A stretch of DNA of 20,236 nucleotides from REEB506 sp049317545 (GCA_049317545.1 JBMOIB010000046.1:1-20236); one strand, 5' to 3'; numbered from the stretch's first letter, positions 6,919 through 14,844 are shown. The notes: a model not told the origin generated them from the sequence alone. Numbers and translations are program-made.

Positions 6919-7862
6919 GCCTGCCTGATGAGTATCTCCAATATCCGCATCGCAAGCACGGCATGGATCAGGACCGCTACGCGTGGCGGCTTTCGATCGA
7001 TCGTCCGAGAACGGATTGGCCTGGAGGGAAAGCGCTCGCATGCCTGATCGTCGTGCCGATCGAGCATCACATGCTCAACCCGTCGGGCAAACCGTTCAAG
7101 CATCCCGGCGCCATGCAGACGCCGTATCCGGACCTGCGCCACTACACGACGCGCGACTACGGCAATCGCGTTGGCGTCTACCGCATTCTCGACGCGCTGG
7201 CCGCTGCTGGCCTGAAGGCGACCTTTCCCATCAACGCGGCGCAGATCGTGCGATTGGCGCCGCTCGTAAAGGCGATCGTCGAAGAAGGACACGAGATCGC
7301 AGCCTATGGCTGGGACACGGATTCGATCCATTGGGGCGGGCTGGACACCGAGGCGGAGCAGGTGCTGGTCGCGAGGACGCGCACGGCGTTCGAAACCGCC
7401 GGCCTCGCGCCGCGAACGTGGATGAGCCCGGCCCGCCAGCAGAGCTTCAGGACCCCGGACCTGATCCGCGCCGCCGGGTTTGACGTCTGCCTGGATTGGG
7501 AGATCGACAACGTGCCCGTCGCCATGCGCACGGAAGCTGGGCCGCTGTCGTGCGTGCCGCTCTTCAACGAACTGGACGACCGCAAACTGCTGATCGACCA
7601 GCGCCAGACCGAGGCCGAATGGCGCGACCAGATTCTTGAGGCGGCGGCGCTTTCGAAGTCCGAACATCCGCGGTTTGGCGGCCAAGTGCTCTCGTTCACC
7701 CTCACGCCCTATGTCAGCGGTCAGCCGTTCCGGAACTGGGCGTTGCGCGAGACGCTCGCTGCGCTGGGGGCGGATGGCGATGTTTGGAGCGCGACGGCCA
7801 GCGAGATCGCCGACGCCGGAGCGCGTGCGAACAGCAGCGATGCGCGTGGGGCCGTCCCGTGA
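6915..7862 (+). CDS. Polysaccharide-deacetylase-fold hydrolase 2, divergent paralogue
   Basis: A second cytoplasmic PuuE-like member of the polysaccharide deacetylase superfamily, 315 residues, started by the ATG of an ATGA overlap with gene 1. It shares the layout (DRPRTDWPGGKALACLIVVP near 29-48, TTRDYGNRVGVYRILDALAAAGLKATFPIN near 78-107, and a TWMSPARQQSFRTPDLIRAAGF segment near 168), but similarity to gene 1 is low, so they are different subfamilies and not a recent duplication. In the segment EIAAYGWDTDSIHWGG (127-142), relatives I remember carry His where Tyr131 stands; His139 is retained. It may form a heteromer with gene 1 or act on a different ring. It overlaps the nitrilase-family gene by 4 bases. 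Exact activity is unknown. Confidence 0.83.
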   Translation: MSLPDEYLQYPHRKHGMDQDRYAWRLSIDRPRTDWPGGKALACLIVVPIEHHMLNPSGKPFKHPGAMQTPYPDLRHYTTRDYGNRVGVYRILDALAAAGLKATFPINAAQIVRLAPLVKAIVEEGHEIAAYGWDTDSIHWGGLDTEAEQVLVARTRTAFETAGLAPRTWMSPARQQSFRTPDLIRAAGFDVCLDWEIDNVPVAMRTEAGPLSCVPLFNELDDRKLLIDQRQTEAEWRDQILEAAALSKSEHPRFGGQVLSFTLTPYVSGQPFRNWALRETLAALGADGDVWSATASEIADAGARANSSDARGAVP

Positions 7863-8980
7863 ACCGCCGCAATCTACTCGTCAGTCTTTCCGCCGGAGCG
7901 CTCCTGCCCATGACCGAAGCCTTCGCCCAGACGTCGCCGCCGTCGCGCTTCACAGCCGTCGCGCTGCAGACCCGCTGCGACGCGGTGAACCAGGATGCAA
8001 CGCGTGAGGCCGCACGTGCGCGCATGGCGGCCGCGGTCGAGCGAGTATCCGCCCAGATCGGCGCCGCGAAGGGGTTCCTCCAAGGGTTCAACGGCTACGA
8101 CGTGAAACTCGTCGTCTTGCCGGAATACTGGATGACCGGCTTCCCCCTCGGGGAGACCCGCGCGCAATGGCAGGACAAGGCCGCCATCGCGCCCGGCGGG
8201 CCGGAGGAGGCCGCACTCGCCGCGATCGCGCAAAAGCGCGGCGTCTTTTTGTGCTCGAACCATTACGAGACGGACGCGCATTTCCCGGACCTTTATTTCC
8301 AGGCCAATGTCGTCTTCGCGCCGAACGGAAATGTCGTTTTGCGCTATCGGCGGATGATTTCCCTCTATGCGCCGACGCCGTACGACGTCTGGACCCGCTA
8401 CGTGGAAAAGTACGGCGAGGACGCCGTGTTTCCGATCGCAGTCACCGAAATCGGCGTATTGGCGACGATCGCGTCGGAGGAAATTCTCTATCCCGAAATC
8501 GCGCGGATGAGCGTTTTCAAAGGGGCGGAGATCCTGCTGCATCCGACGTCCGAAGTCGGCTCGCCGGCTTTGACGCCGAAGCACATCGCCAAGCGCGCCC
8601 GGGCGGTGGAGAACATGGCCTACGTCGTCAGCGCCAATTCCGCCGGCATTTACGGCACGTCCATCGCAGCGAATGCAACCGACGGCATGAGCATCGTCAT
8701 CGATCCGTACGGACGCACGCTTGCTGAAGCGGCGAACGGCGAGACGTTCAACGCGAACGCCGTGCTTGATCTCGGCGCGTTGCGCGAGACGCGTCGCAAG
8801 ACCGGCATGGCCAACCTGTTGTCGCGCCTGCCTGTCGATGCGTTCGCGCATCGCTATCGCGACGCAAAGCTCGCGCCGCCCGACAAGACGCCGGACGGAA
8901 AAATGATCGAGCGCGCCGAGGTGATCGCGCGTCAGCGCGCCGTGATTGATCGGCTCTTGCGCGACGGCGTTTTGCGCTAG
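7859..8980 (+). CDS. Exported nitrilase-superfamily (carbon-nitrogen hydrolase) protein with altered catalytic residues
   Basis: A 373-residue protein that starts with GTG 7859 in a GTGA overlap. The N terminus has paired Arg (NRRNLLVSLSAGALLP) and a signal ending A-F-A before Gln24, so Tat or Sec export to the periplasm is likely; nitrilase-family enzymes are usually cytoplasmic. The fold is recognisable from LVVLPEYWMTGFP (Glu89), NVVLRYRRMISLYAPTPYDVW and ASEEILYPEIARMSVFKGAEILLHPTSE. By spacing to the conserved P-E, the nucleophile Cys position is Ser206, and the catalytic Lys position after Tyr-Arg is Arg165. The E-K-C triad thus reads E-R-S. It may be a binding or regulatory protein or use different chemistry. 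It is the last gene of the operon, 10 bases from the convergent formaldehyde dehydrogenase gene. Confidence 0.85.
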   Translation: MNRRNLLVSLSAGALLPMTEAFAQTSPPSRFTAVALQTRCDAVNQDATREAARARMAAAVERVSAQIGAAKGFLQGFNGYDVKLVVLPEYWMTGFPLGETRAQWQDKAAIAPGGPEEAALAAIAQKRGVFLCSNHYETDAHFPDLYFQANVVFAPNGNVVLRYRRMISLYAPTPYDVWTRYVEKYGEDAVFPIAVTEIGVLATIASEEILYPEIARMSVFKGAEILLHPTSEVGSPALTPKHIAKRARAVENMAYVVSANSAGIYGTSIAANATDGMSIVIDPYGRTLAEAANGETFNANAVLDLGALRETRRKTGMANLLSRLPVDAFAHRYRDAKLAPPDKTPDGKMIERAEVIARQRAVIDRLLRDGVLR

Positions 8981-8990
8981 CGCGTCGGCG

Positions 8991-10100
<1,110 letters not shown>

Positions 10101-10107
10101 GGTCAGG

Positions 10108-10154
10108 CTCCTCGATCGGCGCGGACCATAATGAGGCCCGCGCCGATGATCGAG
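10108..10154 (-). promoter_or_regulatory. Inverted repeat overlapping the frmA ribosome binding site
   Basis: Bases 10115-10124 (ATCGGCGCGG) are perfectly complementary to 10138-10147 (CCGCGCCGAT), with a 13-base loop. After a 3-base GAT bulge, 10111-10114 (CTCG) pairs with 10151-10154 (CGAG), giving 14 pairs in total. The lower stem covers half of the frmA Shine-Dalgarno (10108-10113 on the complement). In the mRNA it could act as a translational control hairpin, or attenuate readthrough from the SDR gene. Confidence 0.5.
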
Positions 10155-10162
10155 TCTGCGCT

Positions 10163-10936
10163 TTACCGCGTCTGCCCGCCGTCCACCGGGACGACGGCGC
10201 CCGTGACGAAGCTTGCCCGCGTCGAGAGCAGGAACGCCGCCATGGCGCCGATCTCCTCGGGAGCGCCGAAGCGCTGCATCGGCACTTCACGCTTGACCCA
10301 GCGCGCCCAAGCGTCGCCTCGCGGCCCGGTTGCCCGCGTTTCCCAGTCGCCGCCTGGGAAAATGATATTGCCCGGTGCGATCGCGTTCACGCGTACGCCT
10401 TTGGCGGCCACGATCCGCGCGAGTTCCTTGGCGAGGTGGTTCATCCCGGCTTTGGCCGTGCCGTACGTGAGGGGCGTGCCGAGCGCGCCGAGCCCGGCGA
10501 TCGAGCTGATGAAGAGCAGCGCGCCTTCGCCGCGCGCGGTCATGGGCGCAAGCACGGCGCGCGCGAGGCGATAGGCGCTGTCGAGGTTCTGCGCGATGCC
10601 GCCGTCCCACGTCGCATCATCGACATCGAAGCCTGGCGGGCAGGGATGCAAGCCGACGTTGGCCACGGCGCCCCAGATCGGTCCGAACTCGGCTTCGATG
10701 CGCGCGGTGATGGCGTCGATCACAGCGCTGTCGCGCAGGTCGCCTGCAGCCGCCCACAACCGATCGGCGCCGTACTGGTCGGCCAGTCGTGCGCGGACGG
10801 CTTCGAGCGCCTCAGCGCCGCGGGCGGCGATTGCGACACGCGCGCCTTCGGCGAGACAGGTCTCGACAATGCCGAGGCCAATGCCGCGGCTTGCGCCGGC
10901 CACGAACACCACGCGGTCCTTCAGTCCGAGGTCCAT
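10163..10936 (-). CDS. SDR-family NAD(P)-dependent oxidoreductase
   Basis: A classical short-chain dehydrogenase/reductase of 257 residues. The cofactor motif is AGASRGIG (13-20), followed by an ANVG variant of NNAG (92-95), Asn117, Ser145 in ISSIAG, and Tyr158-x3-Lys162 in YGTAK, so the full Asn-Ser-Tyr-Lys tetrad is present. The C terminus TGAVVPVDGG is typical. The start ATG at 10936 has GGGAGA upstream. It precedes frmA on the same strand and is divergent from a VOC-family gene. The substrate cannot be read from sequence; being next to frmA suggests oxidation or reduction of a small alcohol or ketone, but that is only context. Confidence 0.9.
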   Translation of the reverse strand: MDLGLKDRVVFVAGASRGIGLGIVETCLAEGARVAIAARGAEALEAVRARLADQYGADRLWAAAGDLRDSAVIDAITARIEAEFGPIWGAVANVGLHPCPPGFDVDDATWDGGIAQNLDSAYRLARAVLAPMTARGEGALLFISSIAGLGALGTPLTYGTAKAGMNHLAKELARIVAAKGVRVNAIAPGNIIFPGGDWETRATGPRGDAWARWVKREVPMQRFGAPEEIGAMAAFLLSTRASFVTGAVVPVDGGQTR

Positions 10937-11077
10937 CTGCTTCTCCCAATCGCCGCCTCTTGCGGACGGTCGTCGAGATGAAGCACGCGAACGGTCTGGC
11001 GGAAAGATCGCATCGCTTCGCTTGGCGAACGACGATCAAGGGCTCATGCTTGCAGCGCCAGATTGCGGAGTCCGCTC
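10937..11077. other. Divergent promoter region between SDR and VOC genes
   Basis: This 141-base spacer separates two outward-facing genes and should contain both promoters. I see no convincing promoter hexamers, inverted repeats or small RNA signature in it beyond the two ribosome binding sites at its ends. Confidence 0.4.
11067..11070 (+). promoter_or_regulatory. Shine-Dalgarno selecting the ATG at 11078
   Basis: GGAG lies 7 bases before ATG 11078. This supports it over an in-frame TTG at 11063, which would place the site inside the coding region. Confidence 0.55.
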
Positions 11078-11464
11078 ATGCTCGACCTTTCGAAATCAAA
11101 AGTCGTCGGCTTCATCCAGGTGGCTGATGCGGCTCGCGCGCGGGCCTTTTATGAGGGCGTTCTCGGCTTGAGCTTGCGCGACGACGGGTTCGCTCTGATC
11201 GCCGACTTTCCCGGCGCCATGCTGCGCATCACCACGTTGCCAGGCTGGAAGGCCGGCGATGCGCCGGCGTTCGGCTTCGTTGTGCCCGACGCGCACGCCG
11301 TCGCCGCGCATCTGGCCGGCGCCGGCGTGGCGCTGGAGCGCTATCCGTTTCTGGGCGAGGCGCAGGGCGCTGACGGCGTGTGGACCGGGCCGACCGGGAC
11401 GAAAGTTGCGTGGTTCAAGGATCCCGACGGCAATCTCTTGTCGGTCACGACGTCGCTGAGCTGA
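11078..11464 (+). CDS. VOC-fold (glyoxalase/bleomycin-resistance family) protein
   Basis: A 128-residue single-domain vicinal-oxygen-chelate protein. The two beta-alpha-beta-beta-beta modules are visible: VVGFIQVADAARARAFYEGVLGL (about 9-31) and the second starting at APAFGFVVPDAHAVAAHLAGAGV. It ends with the family motif WFKDPDGNLLSV. The position that usually carries the first metal-binding His of glyoxalase I is Gln (F-I-Q-V), so a glyoxalase I role is unlikely. The function is unknown; members act as dioxygenases, epimerases, isomerases or binding proteins. It is a single gene divergent from the SDR gene and convergent with the ferredoxin-NADP reductase gene, 16 bases away. Confidence 0.85.
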   Translation: MLDLSKSKVVGFIQVADAARARAFYEGVLGLSLRDDGFALIADFPGAMLRITTLPGWKAGDAPAFGFVVPDAHAVAAHLAGAGVALERYPFLGEAQGADGVWTGPTGTKVAWFKDPDGNLLSVTTSLS

Positions 11465-11480
11465 CGCGCGCGCCGACGCC

Positions 11481-12281
11481 TCAGCCGACGAACGCCTTCT
11501 CGATCACGAAGTCGCCCGGCTCGCTGACGGCGCCCTCCTTGAGGCCCGCCGCGAGCATCAAGGCCTTGGTGTCGAGCGTCATCTGCAGCGAGCCGCAGAT
11601 CATGGCGCGGTCCGTGGCCGGATCCAGGGCTGGGACGCCGAGGTGGGTGAAGAGCGCGCCGCTTGAAATGAGATCGGTGACGCGGCCCATCAGCGGCGAC
11701 GGTTCGCGTGTGGTCGTGGCGATGCGCCGAATCTTGCCGGCTGCGGCTTCGCCCACAAGCGGGTCGTCTCGCAGCGCATCGACCAGCTCAGCGCTATAGG
11801 CGAGTTCGGCGACATCGCGGCAGGTGTGCGTCACGATCACCTCGTCGAAGCGCTCATAGGTCGCCGGATCGCGCACGAGGCTCGCGAACGGCGCAAAGCC
11901 GGTGCCGGTCGAGAACATGTAGAGCCGCCTGCCGGGCGTCAGGGCGTCCAGAACCAGAGTGCCCGTCGGCTTTCGGCCGAGCAGGATCTTGTCGCCCGGA
12001 GCGATCCCCGCGAGGCGCGACGTCAGCGGTCCGTCCGGAACCTTGATCGAGTAGAACTCGAGTTCCTCGTCCCATTCCGGCGAAGCTACCGAATAGGCGC
12101 GCAGAATCGGGCGGCCATCGTCGCCCAACAGGCCGATCATCACGAACTCGCCAGACCGGAAGCGCAGGGCGGCCGGGCGCGTCACGCGGAACATGAACAA
12201 GCGATCGGTGTAGTGGCGGACGCTCAGGACCGTTTCGACGGTGGGGCCGTTGGGCGAGGGCGTATAGTCGGCGAGAGACAT
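11481..12281 (-). CDS. fpr: Ferredoxin-NADP(+) reductase, bacterial type
   Basis: A 266-residue FAD enzyme that exchanges electrons between NADPH and ferredoxin or flavodoxin. The FAD-binding motif RAYSVASP is present, as are the PDGPLTSRL segment, the NADP-binding GTGFAPFASLVRD and ICGSLQM. The C terminus, VIEKAFVG, has the Ala-Phe-Val tail typical of bacterial subclass I enzymes such as those of Rhodobacter and Azotobacter. ATG 12281 is chosen because it starts where family members begin; a GTG at 12290 would add three residues, and neither start has a strong Shine-Dalgarno. It is last in the long minus-strand gene series and follows the metallo-hydrolase gene by about 80 bases. It is likely to serve iron-sulfur or heme oxygenase systems and the oxidative stress response. 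Confidence 0.95.
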   Translation of the reverse strand: MSLADYTPSPNGPTVETVLSVRHYTDRLFMFRVTRPAALRFRSGEFVMIGLLGDDGRPILRAYSVASPEWDEELEFYSIKVPDGPLTSRLAGIAPGDKILLGRKPTGTLVLDALTPGRRLYMFSTGTGFAPFASLVRDPATYERFDEVIVTHTCRDVAELAYSAELVDALRDDPLVGEAAAGKIRRIATTTREPSPLMGRVTDLISSGALFTHLGVPALDPATDRAMICGSLQMTLDTKALMLAAGLKEGAVSEPGDFVIEKAFVG

Positions 12282-12293
12282 GGCGACCACTTA

Positions 12294-12339
12294 AGGGCCG
12301 GCCCTCGCACATGCAACCAAAGCGCGGGCGGAGAGGGCC
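12294..12339 (-). promoter_or_regulatory. Palindromic leader upstream of fpr
   Basis: AGGGCCGGCCCT (12294-12305) is a perfect 12-base palindrome 13 bases upstream of the fpr ATG. Its GGCCCTC half (12300-12306) is also complementary to GAGGGCC at 12333-12339, allowing a second, exclusive pairing in the mRNA. It could be an operator or a leader structure; in GC-rich DNA, chance is possible. Confidence 0.25.
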
Positions 12340-12360
12340 TTTCCGCCAGCATCGCTGCGG

Positions 12361-13431
12361 TTAGCGCAGAAGCGAGGATCTACTCATCGGCCCGCCGTCA
12401 GCGGGCAGCGTGACGAGGTCGCCGTCGGCGCCGATCCACATGTCGCCCGCGAATTTGGCGCCCTTCAGGAATTCCGGCTCCAGCGCCCGGGTCGGCAGGG
12501 CGGGAACGATGTGCGTGAAGACCAGCGCCTTGGCGCCCGCGCGGGTTGCGAGGTCCGCCGCATCCTTGGGGCTCGTATGGTAGCCGGGGATGTCGTTGAA
12601 AATGTGCGCGAGGTTCTCCCGCTTGGCGGCCCGTGCGCCATTTTCAAGGATCGCGACGAGGTTCGGAGCGAGCGCTTCGTGCACCAGAAGGTCCGCACCT
12701 TTTGCGGTCGCCTCAAGGACCGGCGAGGGTGCGCAATCCCCGCTGATGACAACGCTGCGGCCCTTGTAGTCGAACCGATAGCCGACTGCTGGCGCGGCAG
12801 GCGCGTGGTTCACTTCGAATGCGGTCACGCGCAGGCCGTCCTGGTCATAGACAGTCGCGGTTCGGGCGCCGGCGGCAAAGGCGAACGGCTTAGCTGAAAG
12901 GCCAAATCCGGACGGAGGGACCACGCCAGGGCCGTGGTGCGCGGTGCGATAGCCGGAATCGAGCGCATAGGCCTCATTGAAGCCTGCGGCTATGCGTTCA
13001 ACGCCAACCGGCCCGAAGAGCTGCAGCGGCTCAGCAGCGCTGCCTCCCGCCCAATGCTGGAGCGCAATCGCGCCCAATCCGTCGATGTGATCGGAATGGA
13101 AGTGGGTCAGGAACACACCTGCAATCCGCGCCGGCGCAAGGCCCATGCGTGCGCTCATGCGGGCGGCGCCATCGCCCGCGTCGACGATGAAGACCCGGCC
13201 GCCGGCGATGATCGCCGTGCAAGGGCCACTGCGTTTGGGATCTGGCAGGGGCGAGCCCGTCCCGCAAAGCGCGACGTGAAGGCCATCAGGCAGATCTGCG
13301 ACCCGATCGGCGGCGAACAGGCGCGGCGCCGCGCGTTCGAGGATCGTCAAGGCGATCGGCCCTCGGAAATGGAATCCGACGCCCGCCAACGCCGCCAGTG
13401 CGATGACTGCTCCAATGACCCAATTCCGCAT
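12361..13431 (-). CDS. Membrane-anchored metallo-beta-lactamase-fold hydrolase
   Basis: A 356-residue metallo-beta-lactamase-fold protein of the RNase Z/AtsA-like branch. Residues 4-20 form a hydrophobic N-terminal segment, giving an uncleaved anchor or signal peptide, so the enzyme probably faces the periplasm. The metal motif is THFHSDHIDG (His110, His112, Asp114, His115), with further ligands at VNHAPAAP, SGDCAPS and VFTHIVP. CGTGSPLPDPKRSGP (56-70) is the beginning of the fold in this branch. The ATG at 13431 has a strong GGGAGGT Shine-Dalgarno. It lies between the glutathione transferase and fpr genes on the same strand. The substrate is unknown; phosphodiesters, lactones and aryl sulfates are all known for the branch, and the export signal argues against a tRNA-processing role. 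Confidence 0.88.
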   Translation of the reverse strand: MRNWVIGAVIALAALAGVGFHFRGPIALTILERAAPRLFAADRVADLPDGLHVALCGTGSPLPDPKRSGPCTAIIAGGRVFIVDAGDGAARMSARMGLAPARIAGVFLTHFHSDHIDGLGAIALQHWAGGSAAEPLQLFGPVGVERIAAGFNEAYALDSGYRTAHHGPGVVPPSGFGLSAKPFAFAAGARTATVYDQDGLRVTAFEVNHAPAAPAVGYRFDYKGRSVVISGDCAPSPVLEATAKGADLLVHEALAPNLVAILENGARAAKRENLAHIFNDIPGYHTSPKDAADLATRAGAKALVFTHIVPALPTRALEPEFLKGAKFAGDMWIGADGDLVTLPADGGPMSRSSLLR

Positions 13432-13508
13432 GGCGCACCTCCCTAACAGCAGGCAGGAAAGCGCATCGGCGTCGCTTGCGCCAGTCTTTTGGCGGTTAGG
13501 GTGTCAAT

Positions 13509-14138
13509 TCAGTCTTGGCGTGCGCTGGGAGGCATCTGCGCGGCCTTGGCGCGGGCGAAGGCCGGGCGCGCGGAGATCCGCTCCCAGTAGGCCTGCACGC
13601 GCGGCGTCAGCGCCGCCTCCAGCCCGATGTTGCGCGCCAGAAGGAGCGCGTAGCCCACAGAAATGTCGGCCGCCGTAAAGCGCTCCGCACACAGATAGTC
13701 CCCAGACTCAAGCGCGCGATCGACGCCGCGCAGCCGCGATGCGAACCAGCGGGCGTAATCGTCCGCCGCCGCCTCGGCTCGGCCGGGTTCGAATTGGCGA
13801 TACCGCAGCACGATCGTTTGCGGAAAAGTCAGCGTCGCCTCGCCGAAATGCAGCCAGTTGATCCAGGCGCCATAGGCCGGATCAGTGGGGTCGACATTAA
13901 GCGGGTTCGGCGCATAGCGCGTCGCGAGATACTGCACGATTCCCGCGGATTCGGTCATGAACGTATCGCCGTCGCGCAACGCCGGGATCGTGCCGAGAGG
14001 ATTGATCTTCAAGAAGTCCGGCGACCGCACGCGCGGCGGGAAGGGCAACAGATGCAGCTCATACGCGAGCCCCAGTTCCTCCAGCGCCCATAGAGCTCGG
14101 AACGACCGCGCATCGGCGCAATGATAGAGTTCGATCAT
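13509..14138 (-). CDS. Glutathione S-transferase family protein
   Basis: A 209-residue two-domain glutathione transferase. The N-terminal thioredoxin-fold domain shows a candidate catalytic Ser12 after the first strand, the cis-Pro motif NPLGTIPAL (Pro52) and the glutathione-gamma-glutamyl binding Glu63-Ser64 in MTESAGIVQYLATRYAP. The C-terminal helical domain contains the FTAADISVGYAL motif, including the N-capping box Asp. The start ATG lies one base beyond the stop of the SDR gene, so the two are probably translationally coupled. The clustering with an SDR, a flavoprotein and another glutathione-using enzyme (frmA) suggests detoxification; the substrate is not predictable. Confidence 0.93.
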   Translation of the reverse strand: MIELYHCADARSFRALWALEELGLAYELHLLPFPPRVRSPDFLKINPLGTIPALRDGDTFMTESAGIVQYLATRYAPNPLNVDPTDPAYGAWINWLHFGEATLTFPQTIVLRYRQFEPGRAEAAADDYARWFASRLRGVDRALESGDYLCAERFTAADISVGYALLLARNIGLEAALTPRVQAYWERISARPAFARAKAAQMPPSARQD

Positions 14139-14139
14139 C

Positions 14140-14844
14140 TCAGCCTTTGCCGAACACGGGGATGGTCGCGCCCGTCACGGCGCGCGCCGCCGGCGACAAC
14201 AGGAAGGCGAAAACCTCGGCCAGGTCCTCCGGCTTGACCCACACGGCGTGATCCGCGTCCGGCATGGCCGCGCGGTTCTGGGGCGTATCGATCGTGCCGG
14301 GCGCCACGCAATTCGCGGTGACCCCAAGCGCCTTGTTTTCCTCCGAGATCGCCTCGGCGATGCGCATGACGGCGGCCTTCGAGGCGCAGTAAACGCTGGC
14401 CCCGGCGAAGCTCTTGGCGCCGGCGCCGGCGGCGGTATGGACGATCCGGCCATGGCCGCGCGCGCGCATGCCAGGCAGCACCGCTTCGGATAGGCGCAAC
14501 GCGGACAGTGCGTTGAGCCCCATCAGGAAGTCCCAATCCGCCGCCGCGCCGGCGGCGACGTCCGTCACTTTGAACGTGCCGACGGTATTGGCGAGCCCGT
14601 CGACGCGGCCGAACTTGGCTTCGGCCTGGGCGACGAGCCGCGCGCAATCCTCGGCGCTGCGCACGTCGGCGCCATCGACGATCAGGCTCTCGCCGCTGAT
14701 CTCGCCCGCGACCGCGACGAGCGGATCGCGGCGCATGTCGGCGAGAACGACCTTGGCTCCGCGGGCCGCCGCCGCGCGCGCGATCGCCGAACCGAGATTT
14801 CCGGCCGCGCCGGTGACGAGAACGACCTGATCGGCGAGCGACAT
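14140..14844 (-). CDS. SDR-family protein lacking the canonical catalytic serine
   Basis: A 234-residue short-chain dehydrogenase/reductase-fold protein. The cofactor motif is TGAAGNLG (11-18); an NNAG-like NTVG segment, the YCASK active site and the C-terminal VTGATIPVFGKG are present. The position 13 residues before the active Tyr, occupied by Ser in almost all active SDRs (as in the other SDR in this window), is Ala within the segment VHTAAGAGAKSFAGASVY. Either a neighbouring Thr or Ser substitutes, or the enzyme is altered. The start has AGGAG six bases upstream, 9 bases after the stop of the flavoprotein gene, and the stop is one base from the glutathione transferase start. These three genes are likely one operon. 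Confidence 0.88.
   Translation of the reverse strand: MSLADQVVLVTGAAGNLGSAIARAAAARGAKVVLADMRRDPLVAVAGEISGESLIVDGADVRSAEDCARLVAQAEAKFGRVDGLANTVGTFKVTDVAAGAAADWDFLMGLNALSALRLSEAVLPGMRARGHGRIVHTAAGAGAKSFAGASVYCASKAAVMRIAEAISEENKALGVTANCVAPGTIDTPQNRAAMPDADHAVWVKPEDLAEVFAFLLSPAARAVTGATIPVFGKG

Noticed and set aside
8974..8983. GCGCTAGCGC palindrome at the nitrilase-family stop as a terminator
   Set aside because: It is too short, has no loop, overlaps the stop codon and lacks a T run.
11455..11485. GCTGAG/CTCAGC inverted repeat between the VOC and fpr genes as a terminator
   Set aside because: There are only six pairs with a 19-base loop and no U tract, and it extends into both coding ends.
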